Below are positions 34,979 to 46,511 of a stretch of 64,000 bases of DNA, in pieces (positions within the stretch are counted from its first letter, which is position 1; every line of letters starts with the position of its first letter). Location of the stretch: assembly GCA_947652115.1 (NCBI GenBank), contig OX393567.1, forward strand, positions 23,661,020 to 23,725,019. Reading direction: 5' to 3'. The notes beneath the pieces were generated by a model. The model did no database searches. It was not told the DNA's origin and saw nothing but the letters and a program-made list of their open reading frames with translations. This DNA is from Blastomussa wellsi (taxonomy: Eukaryota; Cnidaria; Anthozoa; Scleractinia; Plerogyridae). The position numbers and the translations under genes are program-made.

Positions 34979-37900
34979 ATGATAAAGTCCTATCTCAGAA
35001 ATATAAGTCTCGTTGCTGTGAGAAGAGGTCGGTCTATAATGGAGCTATTCGAAGGCATAAGGCGAAGGAAGGGTGGCGTTAATGCAGAGAAACTCGCAAA
35101 GAATGGAGAAAAAATAACTAAAGATAAGAACTTCAAGGAAGGCGAAACTATCACAGGTGCAGCTGGAACTGTGGAACCCGGAACGTACTGGCTGACAAGA
35201 ATCGTCTTTTTGCGATCTCTTGGCTTCATTTACTGTAAGTTGTTAAAATTATACGTTTTAGCTCTTCTTCTCGAAGGAATTCTCCAAGGCCCGTCACAGT
35301 ATAGCCAGTGTCAGTTCCAATGTTATAAAGCTTGTGAGCCATGGCCAGACCTTTGGCATAGACAAGGCAAGATCTGTAGTTACTGAAGGCGCAAGCTGCT
35401 ATTGGGTGTGGAGGCAAGTTTCCATTGAGATCTGCACGTCTTGCAAGGTTACAATTGCCAGTGCAAACAAAATCCAAATCTTTAAGAAATGACCAAATTT
35501 ACAACCCCTTGTCAACCTGTAAACCCCTCCCCTCTTTTGAAGTCTATTGTGCAAAAGCACCAGGACAATGAACTGTGATATTGCTCTGGTGCTTTTAACG
35601 GAGGAGAGTGTCGTGATGTTCAACCAATATAGGTACCATTGTACTAAAATTACCCCAGTAAGTCCAACATGGTAAACCATGAAATTTATAGGGTATACAA
35701 ATTCAAATATAACCAATCGAAGGCCAGCTAAGATATATTTCTAGACAACATTCTTATTTATCAGTAGAAAATATTGGACATGAAAGATGTTTATCGTAAG
35801 TGAATGAATAGAGAACCATTCATTTAAAGAATAAGGCGTTGACTATTGTGAACTGTTGTCCGTTGTCTGGGTGAATAATCAGCTACAAAATCCAAATGAA
35901 TAATCAGCATGACAAACTAAAATAGCCTATGATTCGAACAGGTGTCATAATTTGTACCTGTAATCTGATCACTCTTTGGAACTTAAATCCAAGATTAATG
36001 TGAATTTTATCCCTTCAATTTTTACAGTTGTGGCCTTTGCAGTTGCCCTAAATCAGAACAAACAGCTTTTAGGCAAAAATGGGCTTCTTCCATCAGGCCT
36101 GTATCTGAAGAGGATAGAGGATCACTTTGATGAAACTGGCTGGAGAAAGATTCTTCATGTCCCCACCTTGTTACTTTTTACTGATAAAAATATGATTGAT
36201 GTGCATTTAGATGTTTTGGCATACACTGGGCTGCTATTTTCGGGAATCGTTATGCTCTGTGGATGTGCTAATATGTTAATTATGGCATTATTGTGGGTTC
36301 TATATCATTCTATTGCCAATGTAGGACAGCGATGGTAAGTGCAGACTGTAGACTTTAGTACTGTACAACAAGATTGTTTAATAAAACTGTACCTGCTCCC
36401 CATTGGAAATATATGATGAAGCTCTGACTGATTAAAAACAGCCCAAAATACCCATAAATGTGTCAAATATATTACAAATACAATGGGATCCAAATTTCTC
36501 AAAATGTAAATAATTAGTTTGAAGAATTGGGATTTTAATACTTGTACATCAGGGTTAAAATGTTTTTGGGAAGTTTAAGAAAGAGTTGCAAGTTTGAAAT
36601 GGAAAATACCAATGCCTCTTGGATTGATATTTATTTTAAAAATTATTATATTTTTTTGTTACACACAAATGCCATGCAGCTCATAGAATGTTCTCTGTGA
36701 AACAGTCAAACCTATGTACTACACCTTCTTTTTTCTTGCTTTGTTTTTTTCAGGTATTCATTTGGTAAGCATGATATTTGTTCTTGTTTTCTTTAAATAT
36801 ATATGTAATTAATTTATAATTAATAGGTAATTACTATCTTTAATGTAAATGAAGATGGAATGCATTAGGACTTCGAGTATTTATTGGACAAAATTATGTA
36901 CCAAAATTATTTACACCTTATTGCAAGCCTTTGTGTTACTGCTTCAAATATCTTATCAAAAGAAATCTTTTCTAACAACACCAAACATCGAAAAAAAAAT
37001 TTCAAAGTTCCACTATAATTCCACTGAATCGCTGCAAGACGATTTTACAAAATGGCTACACATAAGATTTTGCCAAGAGCTTGTAACCTTTCAAATTCAT
37101 TTTCTCGGGCTCTGATAAAAAATTATTGTCGGTGTTATCACAAATAATTACTTACATATGTACCTTTTATTAAGGGTAAAAAATAACACAATATGATTTA
37201 AATTATTCTGGTACTCGATTTTTGTCCAACTTAAATAAATATTACTCAACTTCCTGATGGATTCTGTCTTAATTTAATTACTGGTTTAAAGTGAAGGTGG
37301 AATACTTTGGAAACTACATGTAGAACACCATCTATAGGACTGGAGTATATACTACATGAAAAATGTAAATTAGGTTTTTAACTTAGGTTATTTTTTTTTT
37401 ATATTTTATTTTAACTTGGGTTATTATTTTTAACCAAGGTATTTTTTTTTACTTTTCTCTTTTTCTCTTTGGGATTGGGCATGAGTCTGCACCTTAAAAA
37501 AAATAGTGCTCTGTCAGCATTTTCTGCGTGGCAAAGTGGATAAGAGGTTGGACAGCAGATCCAGAGGTTTTGAGTTCAAATTCTGTAAGGGCACATTAAA
37601 AGATACTGGGGGTTAAAGAGGCCATGTAGGTTGTGTGTGTGTGTGTGTGGGGGGGGGGAGGGGGAATGAACAAGCCATTTTGTGGGTTGACCAAAACGTG
37701 CAGCTCAAAAGAACTGATTTCCAGAAGGGTAAGTACTGGTACACATCTCTTTCTCTTTCTCGTATATCAAGGAACATTTTAGTGTATGAATGAAAGTAGT
37801 TAGTCATAAGTTTGGTGCTGTTTTACTAGAAAAAGCAGAAAAATCCCTGGGACAGTGTCCCTTTAAAAAATAATTCCATTGCTTTTACTTTGATTTTAGG

Positions 37901-40196
37901 TTGGGAGTCACAGCTACTCGAGACAGGCTTCCTAGCAATATTTTTGTGCCCGGTGTTTAAACTGTGTCAAGTACCTATTCACACACCAACACCCCTGGTT
38001 GCAGTGTGGGGATACAGATGGCTTATCTTCCGCATTATGATTGGTGCTGTAAGTTCTTTTTATTACGATACCTAGTAATGCAGTGTAAGTGCCCCCTTAA
38101 TTACCAGTAAGTACCACTCTTGGATAAGTGCCACATATGGTAGCAAAAATTTTAAATACCATCCCCCTTGAATAAGAATCACATTCAGTTACACCCATGG
38201 AATGCAAATAAATCGAATGATCAGACTGAATTGTTCAATGAGTCCGAAACTTAAGAACAAGCATGATATAACTCAATCAAAATTAAACTAGCCCTTGGAA
38301 GTGTATTCTCTTCAATAATATTAATAACTAGGTTCTTAAAAACACATTATACAACCGACAGAAGTCACAATAAACCCTAACCTAACCTAAGAATGCTTTT
38401 TGAATACAATGTTTTCAGTGTGAAGTGGCTGTATTTGTTGTTTACATTTGCTTGTCCTCAAATAAATGTCATCCCTGAAGAAGCACTGCAACCAAAACAC
38501 CGAAAATTTAAAGAGCGACTAAGCCTATATTTGTATAAGGTGCCATATGTGCAGATGCTACCAGGGATACAGTTATATTATTCAGGGTGGTAAAGTACTA
38601 GTTAATGATTTTAACAATTAATAGTGATGCTTTTGACTTTCAACATTTGTATTTATTCCCGCTTGTGATTGAATTAAATTACTGTATTAAGCACATTGGC
38701 ACGCTATTAAATTTTCCACCCGGCGCGACTCGTCAAGATGGATGCTTCAAAGACTTCTACTTGAAAAAAGGTTGACTTGAAATAAACTGCTTAAACGAAA
38801 AAAAAAGCAAGATGATTAAACCAATTTGAATAAGGAAGGCGTATTTCAGCGTTGAAATTATTTTTATGTTCGCTACAACCTACTTTTAATGGGTTCCAAA
38901 AACGAATGAATACAAGCTTGCATGCCATTTTGAACTCTTCCAATTCCCACTGGTTGCAAATTGAAATTATAGTTTCACACACACGCACATGGAATTGCCG
39001 CGTGCAGTTGCCACATATTAATGAACACGGAAACCTTCAAGAAAAAAGTTTTTTTGGCCCAAAGGGCCGAAAGTTTTTGGCGACCAAACAATTTGCTCTG
39101 GCGACCAAATCTTAAAACTTAGGAGCCAGCTGGCCCCAAGGTTTTTTTCTAAAGTTGAGCCCTATAATGGTAATCCTTTTTAAAGAAAATGAATGAATGA
39201 ATGAAAGACTATTTCTGTGTCAAGTGAGTCTAGCCGAGGGTACAAACTCTCTACTAATAGGGGACACCTAAAATAAATAAAATAAGTTATAAAAAAAATA
39301 AAACACCTAAAATTTGACATTTACAAAGTTATTCACAAGTATCGTTCCCGAAACAAATTTGGTGGTCATGTGCTACATAAGACACAGTTCTCACATTCAT
39401 ATTTTATCTTGGACGAAAGGTTAGTTAAACAGATCTGTCTTTTGAAAGATCGAAGAGACGGTAAGTGTTTTAAGTTAGTTGAGGGTAGAAAGGGAATTAA
39501 AGCCACAGTTTTGTTGTTGCTTAATGGCATATTATTTCATAATAAAGGGTCTGATCAAGATAAGAGGCGATCAATGTTGGAGAGACCTGACATGTATGAA
39601 CTACCATTATGAGGTGATTTGGTACCTTATTTCATATTTTGTTTACCTCTTTGCATGCATTGCAAACCTAGATTTCTAGATGCCCTAAAGGTTTGATTCC
39701 AGTAAGCCCCTTTCTTGTGTGTCACAGTGAATATAAGTGATGCTCAAGGTGTTAACACTGAAGAGTGTATAGAGACAAATGATCATTTTGGTCTGCTTTT
39801 CATCTGAATTATGTAATATCGAGATAATTTGGTTTTATCAACTGGGTTGATAATGTGAATTGGCCACCGTAAAGAGATTCGAGAGCTGACGTTACGAGCG
39901 TTAGCCCTTCGTCAGAGCGAATCAAGGAATTGTGGGTCGTGTGTGGTTTATTTTTCAAATCAGCACTCTTAATCCAAACACTCTTCATTCAACTAATTTA
40001 TTCTGTTGTTTTTCACGTTACCAGGCACCAACCATTAGCATAGATCCTTTTTTTGTATATAAACCACACACGACCCACAATTCCTCGATTCGCTCCAACG
40101 AAGGGCTAACACTCGAAATGTCAGCTCTCGAATCTCTTTACAGTGGCCAATTCACATTATCAAACCAGTTGATAAAACCAAATTATCTTGTTATAC

Positions 40197-40241
<45 letters not shown>

Positions 40242-43200
40242 CTATTCATATGTAATATCGAGCCTATTAACCAAATAAAACTAAAGGGCAAATGCTCGAA
40301 CTGTCAGCTTTCCAAAATTTGCTACAGTATTTATCAAGTACCTTTTTTAACTTCTAGATGGCAATTACCAAGTTGAAAGTGTTTCGTTTGCCCACCATTG
40401 CAGCATGACAGTTTCTTTAGAAGTTAATTACTGCTAATTAAATTAGAAATTCTCATATATATTTATTTTATTACAGACTCAGCCAGTGCCAAATCCAATG
40501 AGCTATTTTATGCATCAGTCTCCAGAGGTTTTTCACAAGTTTGAAACACTGCTGAATCATTTTGTGGAACTCATTGTTCCATTTTTTATCCTCTTGACAA
40601 GGCCATTTAGAATTTGGTGTGGCATTTTACAGATTCTCTTTCAGGTGAGTCTGTTACCTCCTGTCCACTGCTCACTGGGTTTTTTGTTTTACATTATCTT
40701 AAGTAACAAGGATTTTCTAAGTTACAAGTATGATTTCATGAAGAAGAAGACGGGCCTGGAGCCCAGGAGGACAGACCGGGGAAAAAATGTGATGCATATT
40801 AGTTAGTCCTGTTTTTTGTTCCAAAACATGACAACAAAAGCTACCAGAGAACAGATGTACAAACACACGCACACAAAAAGAAAGAAACAGAGCATTACCT
40901 TGCTCCACAAAACTTACATGTAACAATGGACATAGAAAACATAATTAGAACACTACAATACAATTTGAATTGTCAATGAGAAAGAACTAGAGAGGAAAAA
41001 ACCTTTAGTTGTAGAAAATGTGAGGTTGTCGGTGACAAACTCCTTGTTTATTTTTCAGATTATTTTGATCATCAGTGGTAACTTAAGTTTCCTCAACTGG
41101 CTGACTATTCTTCCGAGTCTCATGTGCTTTGATGACAAGAGCCTGGCCTTCTTATTCACGTCATCCTCATCTAAGAAGGAAGTTATAAAGATACAGCAGC
41201 TTCAGAAGATTGGTGCCCCTGGATCAAAGCCCACATGGGGTATCGAATGGAACATTAATGTTTACTTAATGTTTTGGACTGAGTATCTCCATACTGTTTG
41301 CACTCTACTGAATAGAGTTTTTAATGGTACCCCCCACCCTGAGATGACCTGCGGTTTTCTAATATAACTAGTATTCTTCATATGCCAGCTGCCAGTTGTC
41401 ATTCGTTAGTGGTGTACCCCTCCTAAGGAGAATCCTGGATCTTCCCCTGAGGCAAGGCACTTTACCCTAGTAGTGTCGTACCAACGCAGGGATATTATAA
41501 AATGGTTACTGTCAGATACTGGGGGTAAGGCTGTGATGGGCTAGCATTCCATCTAGGGAGGAGTAGAAATACTCCAAGTCGCTACAGAAAACAGTATAAG
41601 CTGCCAAGTGATGGGTCAATAGGCGCAATCGCAAATTTGTGCCTTATGTTCTCATAGTGCATGTACAACTTGTTTGTTGATATCTCCAGGTCTTTGTGTA
41701 CGTCGTGTGTTTGAGCTCATGGTTGGTGTCACGATAGCGTATCTAAGTATCCCTGTTGTGCAGAATCTGCTGTCTTCTCGTCAGGCCATGAACACATCCT
41801 TTGACTCTTTCAGGATAGTCAACACATATGGAGCCTTTGGAAGGTAAAATAAATGAAGCTGTCCACAGCATGAGAGGAAGGGCTATGACGTTTTCCTCCA
41901 GTTACTTACAGAGTGTATCAAGACGCATCAGGTGTCAAATATTGCAAAAGTTCTCCAAAGCTTGTAATTTTACAGGTCCTCTAGTGTAGCAGCTGCTATT
42001 GCGTTGCGGTCTATAAGCATTGTTCCTGTTGTTTTTTCTATTGTCCTTTCTAAGGGCAGTGAGCCATTCATGGGAGACATTACGAAAGCTAGCCCACTGG
42101 GCATGTCAATTCTCTTAGTAGAATGTATTGAATTCAAAAGTAGTTTACTCGAGATCTGCAGTTTGTGGGTATTTAAGTCGTAAGAGCCGGAAGGCTGTTA
42201 GTGTAGAAATTTTCAAAGTAAACCGTCAACTTGCAAACATTGTTTAAATTAAATTTTGTATTTTCATAAAAAATAACTTAGGTCTTGGTTGGGTAGCATC
42301 GTGACCTTGTTAAACCTCTGACAAATTCAGTTACTTCTTCCCAGCGTAACAAAAGAAAGGACCGAAGTGATATTTCAAGGAACAAGAAACTCGACTATTA
42401 TACCAGATGAAGATGGCGGCATCTGGGAAGAATATTATTTTAAGTGTAAGCCTGGCGACCCTAGGAAGCGGCCATGTGTTATTTCACCATATCACTACAG
42501 ATTGGACTGGCTTATGTGGTTTGCAGCCTTTCAGGTCAGTATTAACGTTCCTGTAATGAGTCAAAAGGCATCAAATTTTCACGGTAGTTAATGTCTTCAT
42601 ATTGAAAGTGAAAAAAAACTTCGCCCGTTAGGGGCAAAGTTTGTTTTCAAGTGTTTTTATGTGAATCCTGTAGTGTTTGTATTCATTTTGTCGTGAGCAT
42701 AGGAAAAAGTAAACAAATCGACCCCTAACTAATCCTCTCACCGCTTCGCCTCTAAAAGAGACGGCTTCGTTGTCAAAACCGCCTGCTACACCGCTACGAG
42801 AAGAGTGCTCTAACTAAAATAAAATGTCCGTAAAACTGGAATATCGAAAAGTTTCAAAACATAAACTAAGATTCGAGAACGTAGATTGCCGAGGACATTC
42901 TATTTCTAGTGGCGGTATTAGTTAGGTCGGTTTTAGCGTTCATTGCAGTCACTATAGACCCGCATGTATATATTATTTTACTTATTAAATCGTTATTGAC
43001 ATCGTATTCCCATAGAAATTCAGATCCAGTTCTGAGGCTGTTTAACTACTTGTAACTGATTAGAAGTTCTTTTAAGGTAATTCCCTGGTAAAAGAACCCG
43101 TCATAGATTTCCGTTGAAACTTGGCACATGTTTGCAACAAGTCAACAAAATTATACTTTACGCTCCAAAATAGACTTATTTTTGATAAGCGCTGTTCGGC

Positions 43201-45167
43201 CCTTTATAGCTTCAAGTCAGAAAATTCACACATCCCTACCCGCATGTTTGATGTCTTATCTTTTAGAAGTTCTTTTAACAACAACAATCTATTTTTTTTT
43301 TTTCAGAATTATCAGTACAACCCATGGCTGATTCACTTGGCAGCTAAACTTCTTGTTAACGACAAGCAAGCCACGTCACTAATAGCGCACAACCCATTTG
43401 TTAACGGAACACCTCCCGCGTAAGTGCTCCAACCAACAACCTCGTTCCTTCTGTCTTTTTCCCGGCCCCTGGTGCAAGAGTGTCTGTAAGAAGAGACACC
43501 TTGGGGACGAGGTTGATACTGGACCGCCTCATTCTCGTCCCCAGAGCCACATATCCCTCTTAGCCGGCTGGGCCTGGGGCACGAGGAACAAGTGGCTCTG
43601 GGGACACACAATTTGATTCGCTGAAATCAATTTATACACGGTAAACTCATCAGTCAAAACTACAAAAGCCTAATTATATACAGAATTATCTTAAAATATG
43701 CAATAGCTAAAACTACATTACTCTTAAATTACTCTAAACCTAAACCAGCTTTACACGAGTGCCGTGTGAAGAATTCTAAATTTTTCATGATAAAAAGAAA
43801 CGCTCGCAGCCAGCAGGGACTCAGCCTGCCGCAACTCGATTGGCCAATCAGTCAATGTCAGTCGATATAAACACACTCTATCGTGCTTCCCTCTATCTCA
43901 GTACTTGTTCACAAAAAACTTCTAAGATGGACACTTTGTAAAGTGGAATTAATTAAATCCGAGTTCTTTATGTTAGCCTAGTGACTCAACAGGCCGGGGC
44001 TACTAAAGCCTTAAGTTTCCGTAGAACGAAGTATAGATTATTGCTACCCCCTGAATGACATGCTCGCTGGTGCATCGCTAGTTGGAGCGATTTTCACCAT
44101 GGTTTTTAAATGTTTTAAAATGTCTGCACGGGCTAGCTCCGGAGTATCTCAATTTAAAGCTTACATGGCGTGACTCGGCTTTTGACCTCAGAGAGTTTGA
44201 GAATAAGCTCAATGTTCCTTTACCGCTAATTATTACCGAAAAAGCCTTAGCTATAGTAGCGCCACACTTTGGAACAGTCTACCATGTGGTGTAAGGCACA
44301 CAGAGTCTCTGGGGGTATTTAAACGTAAGATCAACGACATTCTTTAAGTCTAACGCACGGCATTCACGGAAAACAGCTTTTAGTGTTAAATAGTATATAG
44401 CTTGAATTTTAAATATTTTTAGTTTGTATGATGTATTTTTTATTGGCTGATGAATTGATCGTGTTGAAATAAAGATTAGCTATCTATCTGTTGCTTTAAA
44501 ACCAAAGCCAATTATATTATTCTGGCCTATCACAATGGATGTGGACAATCCAGTGAACCAATCAAAACTCGAAACAAATACAAGTAGCCGACACGAAGCG
44601 CGGGAAAACGTGCACCCGCGAGTTACGATTGGACAGTTTACTTCTGATTGGGTGATAAAGTGGCGCTTGATTTTAAAACCGATCACTGAGTGGAGTAATG
44701 TAAAACAAAAGCAAACGCGAATTACTTTCGACACTCAGTGAAAACAGCTCTAACCTCCAAGGTTATTCCCTTTCATTTTCTCAATGCGCCCTAAAAATTG
44801 GCCCATAGACATTCATACCCCTGGATTGACAAAGGCACTGAAATTGTATTGTCTAAGAACATAATTCAGTGCCCCGCAAAGGCTGGAACCTGGGCAACTC
44901 GACTGGGTATCTAGTGCACTAACCATCAGGACACCCGCCAGTTTTTAATTTAACTTTATTTCTGCTTTTTTTATTTCGACTAGATATATCCGTGGTGAAC
45001 ATTACCTGTATACGTTCACAAAAATCGGAAGTCCTGAGGCAAAGTCGGGATATTGGTGGAAACGCATTAGAAAAGGATCTTACTTTCCACCAATTACGTT
45101 ACGAGCTGTCAGAGATTATCTGGAATCGCACGGATGGAAAGTACCAAAACTTGAGAAGAAAGACTAA
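34979..45167 (+). CDS. LMF1: Lipase maturation factor 1
   Basis: ER multi-pass membrane chaperone needed to fold lipoprotein, hepatic and related lipases. Eleven exons join in phase to give 592 aa: 34979-35234, 36028-36334, 36754-36764, 37900-38048, 39548-39613, 40477-40644, 41059-41239, 41690-41843, 42345-42534, 43307-43419, 44984-45167. Family signatures run throughout: GTYWLTRIVFLRS, GCANML, SFGWESQLLETGFL, IKIRGDQCWRDLTCMN, PFFILL, SGNLSFLNWL, NTYGAFG, KCKPGDP, PYHYRLDWLMWFAAFQ, HNPF and a C-terminal RGEHYLYTF. Exon 3 is only 11 nt; its splicing is required to keep WYSFGW intact. The human protein is 567 aa, so the length fits. Start choice is open: the first ATG adds about 20 residues before a second Met (MELFEGIRRRKGG) that aligns better with the vertebrate start. 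Poly(A) signals follow at 45,367 and 45,379. Confidence 0.96.
36754..36764 (+). other. 11-nt microexon of LMF1
   Basis: GTATTCATTTG lies between a pyrimidine-rich acceptor (ttttttcag) and donor gtaagc. It completes the split Trp codon and encodes YSF with one base of the following Gly. Leaving it out breaks the frame and the conserved WYSFGWES motif. Confidence 0.93.
37520..37592 (+). other. tRNA-like remnant
   Basis: gcgtggcaaagtggataaga resembles an A-box and gagttcaaattc a B-box at tRNA spacing. It has no cloverleaf I can close, so it is probably an old SINE head in the LMF1 intron. Confidence 0.45.
39823..39950 (-). mobile_element. Penelope-like element 3' end, copy B
   Basis: The minus strand reads acccacaattccttgattcg, ctctgacgaagggctaacgc, then the common tail to ccaaattat. 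It is the only copy with an intact CTGACGA, but its GAAAC core is GTAAC. It faces copy C head to head; both share the ccacacacgacccacaattc lead-in. Confidence 0.85.
39951..40187 (+). mobile_element. Penelope-like element 3' end, copy C
   Basis: It starts inside the end of the endonuclease frame (tttcaaatcagcactcttaa, cattcaactaatttattctg) as at 63.59-63.65 kb. It continues through the 3' untranslated part and the conserved stem-loop (attcgctccaacgaagggct) to gttgataaaaccaaattat. LMF1 intron between exons 5 and 6. Confidence 0.85.
41430..41582 (+). mobile_element. Degraded SINE (tRNA-derived family)
   Basis: ctgaggcaaggcactttacc, then gatactgggggtaaggctgt and gatgggctagcattccatct follow the family order with many substitutions. 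LMF1 intron between exons 7 and 8. Confidence 0.7.
43531..43612. mobile_element. Single hairpin arm of the GTCCCCAGAGCC element
   Basis: ttctcgtccccagagcca and gtggctctggggacacac are inverted ends around cttagccggctgggcc. Two-armed versions occur at 46.11 and 62.11 kb. LMF1 intron between exons 10 and 11. Confidence 0.75.
44075..44350 (+). pseudogene. 3' end of a non-LTR retrotransposon reverse-transcriptase ORF, frameshifted
   Basis: Translation gives FKCLHGLAPEYL in one frame and, after shifts, a match to the usual end of CR1/L2-type ORF2 proteins (ATLWNSLPCGVRHTESLGVF, KRKINDI). The downstream AT-rich segment ends aataaagattagctatctat, plausibly the element's 3' repeat tail. It is broken by frameshifts and truncated at the 5' side. 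It lies in the LMF1 intron between exons 10 and 11. Confidence 0.72.
44870..44942 (-). other. tRNA-like SINE head
   Basis: The minus strand reads ggcgggtgtcctgatggtta, gtgcactag (A-box type) and gcccaggttccagcctttgc (B-box type), with a final GCGGGGCACT-like stretch. No conserved SINE body was identified. It ends 42 bp before the last LMF1 exon. Confidence 0.6.
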
Positions 45168-45366
45168 AATATGGCACTGTTAAGATTTTATTGCGCCTCT
45201 AGAGTTAGGCCAGTGAGACTGGTTTATATTATTTAACAGCCGACGTGAATTACTACTACACTACCATTTAGTAGAAAATAATATATTTAGAGGTTTTTTT
45301 ATGGGCGGAGTTTGTTCTAGTAGCTCATGCAACTGAACCGCTTGTGAGCATTTACATTAAAATGTA

Positions 45367-45384
45367 AATAAATGAAGAAAATAA
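45367..45384 (+). terminator. Two AATAAA poly(A) signals for LMF1
   Basis: AATAAA at 45,367-45,372 and 45,379-45,384, about 200 nt beyond the LMF1 stop. Confidence 0.6.
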
Positions 45385-45530
45385 AAACGAAAACGAAATC
45401 AATTGTGTGGAGCTGGTAAACTCAAAGTGTACCATGAATAATGACTTTCGCTCCAGTTTATTACCAAGGACACGAGTACATTTCGTAGCAAAACTATAAA
45501 ACGCCGAAAGAAGGCGTCTAATTCTGGCTT

Positions 45531-45769
45531 AAGCTACTTAAAGATTTCTTTGAAGTCGTGCCAACCCCTCCACAGCTACCAAGTAAATTTGGGAGGAATA
45601 TTTGCTTATACCCAAACAACCTTCAGAGAAGGTTACGTTCACTGAACGGTTCGGAGCAAAGCCTGCTTCATTCGGCGATAAGAGCCACGAGCAACGCCCA
45701 TTTACTCTTCAATAGACTAGAACGCGAAGAGAAGCCGGGAAGAAAGAGGGTGTGTCATGGTGTTTCGGT
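45531..45769 (+). other. Exon-like open frame of unknown identity
   Basis: A frame without any ATG runs from a stop at 45,519 to a possible donor (GTTTCG|GTAATT, 45,770). It has normal amino-acid composition (LKDFFEVVPTPPQLP, LYPNNLQRRLRSLNGS, LLFNRLEREEKPGRKR). A possible acceptor is ...ggcttaag at 45,530. It could be an internal exon of an unplaced gene, or a decayed transposon frame. It does not resemble LMF1 or ECI1, its neighbours. Low confidence. Confidence 0.25.
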
Positions 45770-46110
45770 AATTATTGTTGTTTACCTTTTTCGCTGTGAC
45801 CATTGGCCCAAATTTTGGGCAAATTAGAATTTTTGGGCAGCAAGAGAAAATTTGGGCAATGCAACTTGGGAGAATTTTTACTTATGCTTATGTACAGTGA
45901 AAACACGAGAAAAACAAGTGCGTCTGTTCTTATGCTCGTGCTTTGGTCGTTATGGTTATGCTTGCTCGCTCGCTTGTGAGAACAAGCCTGTACTGTGGCT
46001 TGGGTGTTGAATCAGTTTTGTTCACGAAAGAACCCGTCTTGACTCCTGGTTTACGTGACGAAACGTCACGATAGCTTGCGATCATGTCCTCCCTTCCCTC
46101 TCTCCCCCAT

Positions 46111-46431
46111 TCTCGTCCCCATAGCCCTTTTCGTTTCTCTTAGTTGGCTGGGCCTTGACACGGAAAACGAAGGGCTCTGGGGACATACGATTTTCAAAAA
46201 AATTCGAATTTTTTTATTGGCTGTTGAGAACAAAGAAATCTTAAACGGAAGTCAAAATGTTGGACGGCCTCCATATTACAACACACAACATGTAGAAACA
46301 TCAATGTTATATACATGAAGTCGGGAAGTCCTAGAATCTCGGACTAGAAATCGTGTCTCCAGAGCCCTTCGTTTCTCGTGCCAAGGCCCCGCCGGCTAAG
46401 AGAAACGAAAAGGGCTATGGGGACGAGAATG
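46111..46431. mobile_element. Two-armed palindromic element (GTCCCCAGAGCC family)
   Basis: The left hairpin (tctcgtccccatagccc...gggctctggggacatacg) and the right hairpin (cgtgtctccagagccc...gggctatggggacgagaa) are mutual inverses around about 140 bp of unique DNA. Near-identical direct repeats, TCTCCCCCAT (46,101) and TCTCCCCCCAT (46,432), flank the whole unit. It ends about 80 bp before the ECI1 start. Confidence 0.8.
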
Positions 46432-46511
46432 TCTCCCCCCATGCGAAGCGAGAGGTCTGGGCTTGTGGTTCGCCCTGTGGGGTCCACCCATGGGATCTGG
46501 TAGCTGAAAAA

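Noticed and set aside
43307..43611. Minus-strand 92-codon frame with Cys/Arg-rich sequence
   Set aside because: It overlaps LMF1 exon 10 antisense and a palindromic element arm, which recurs elsewhere in the window.
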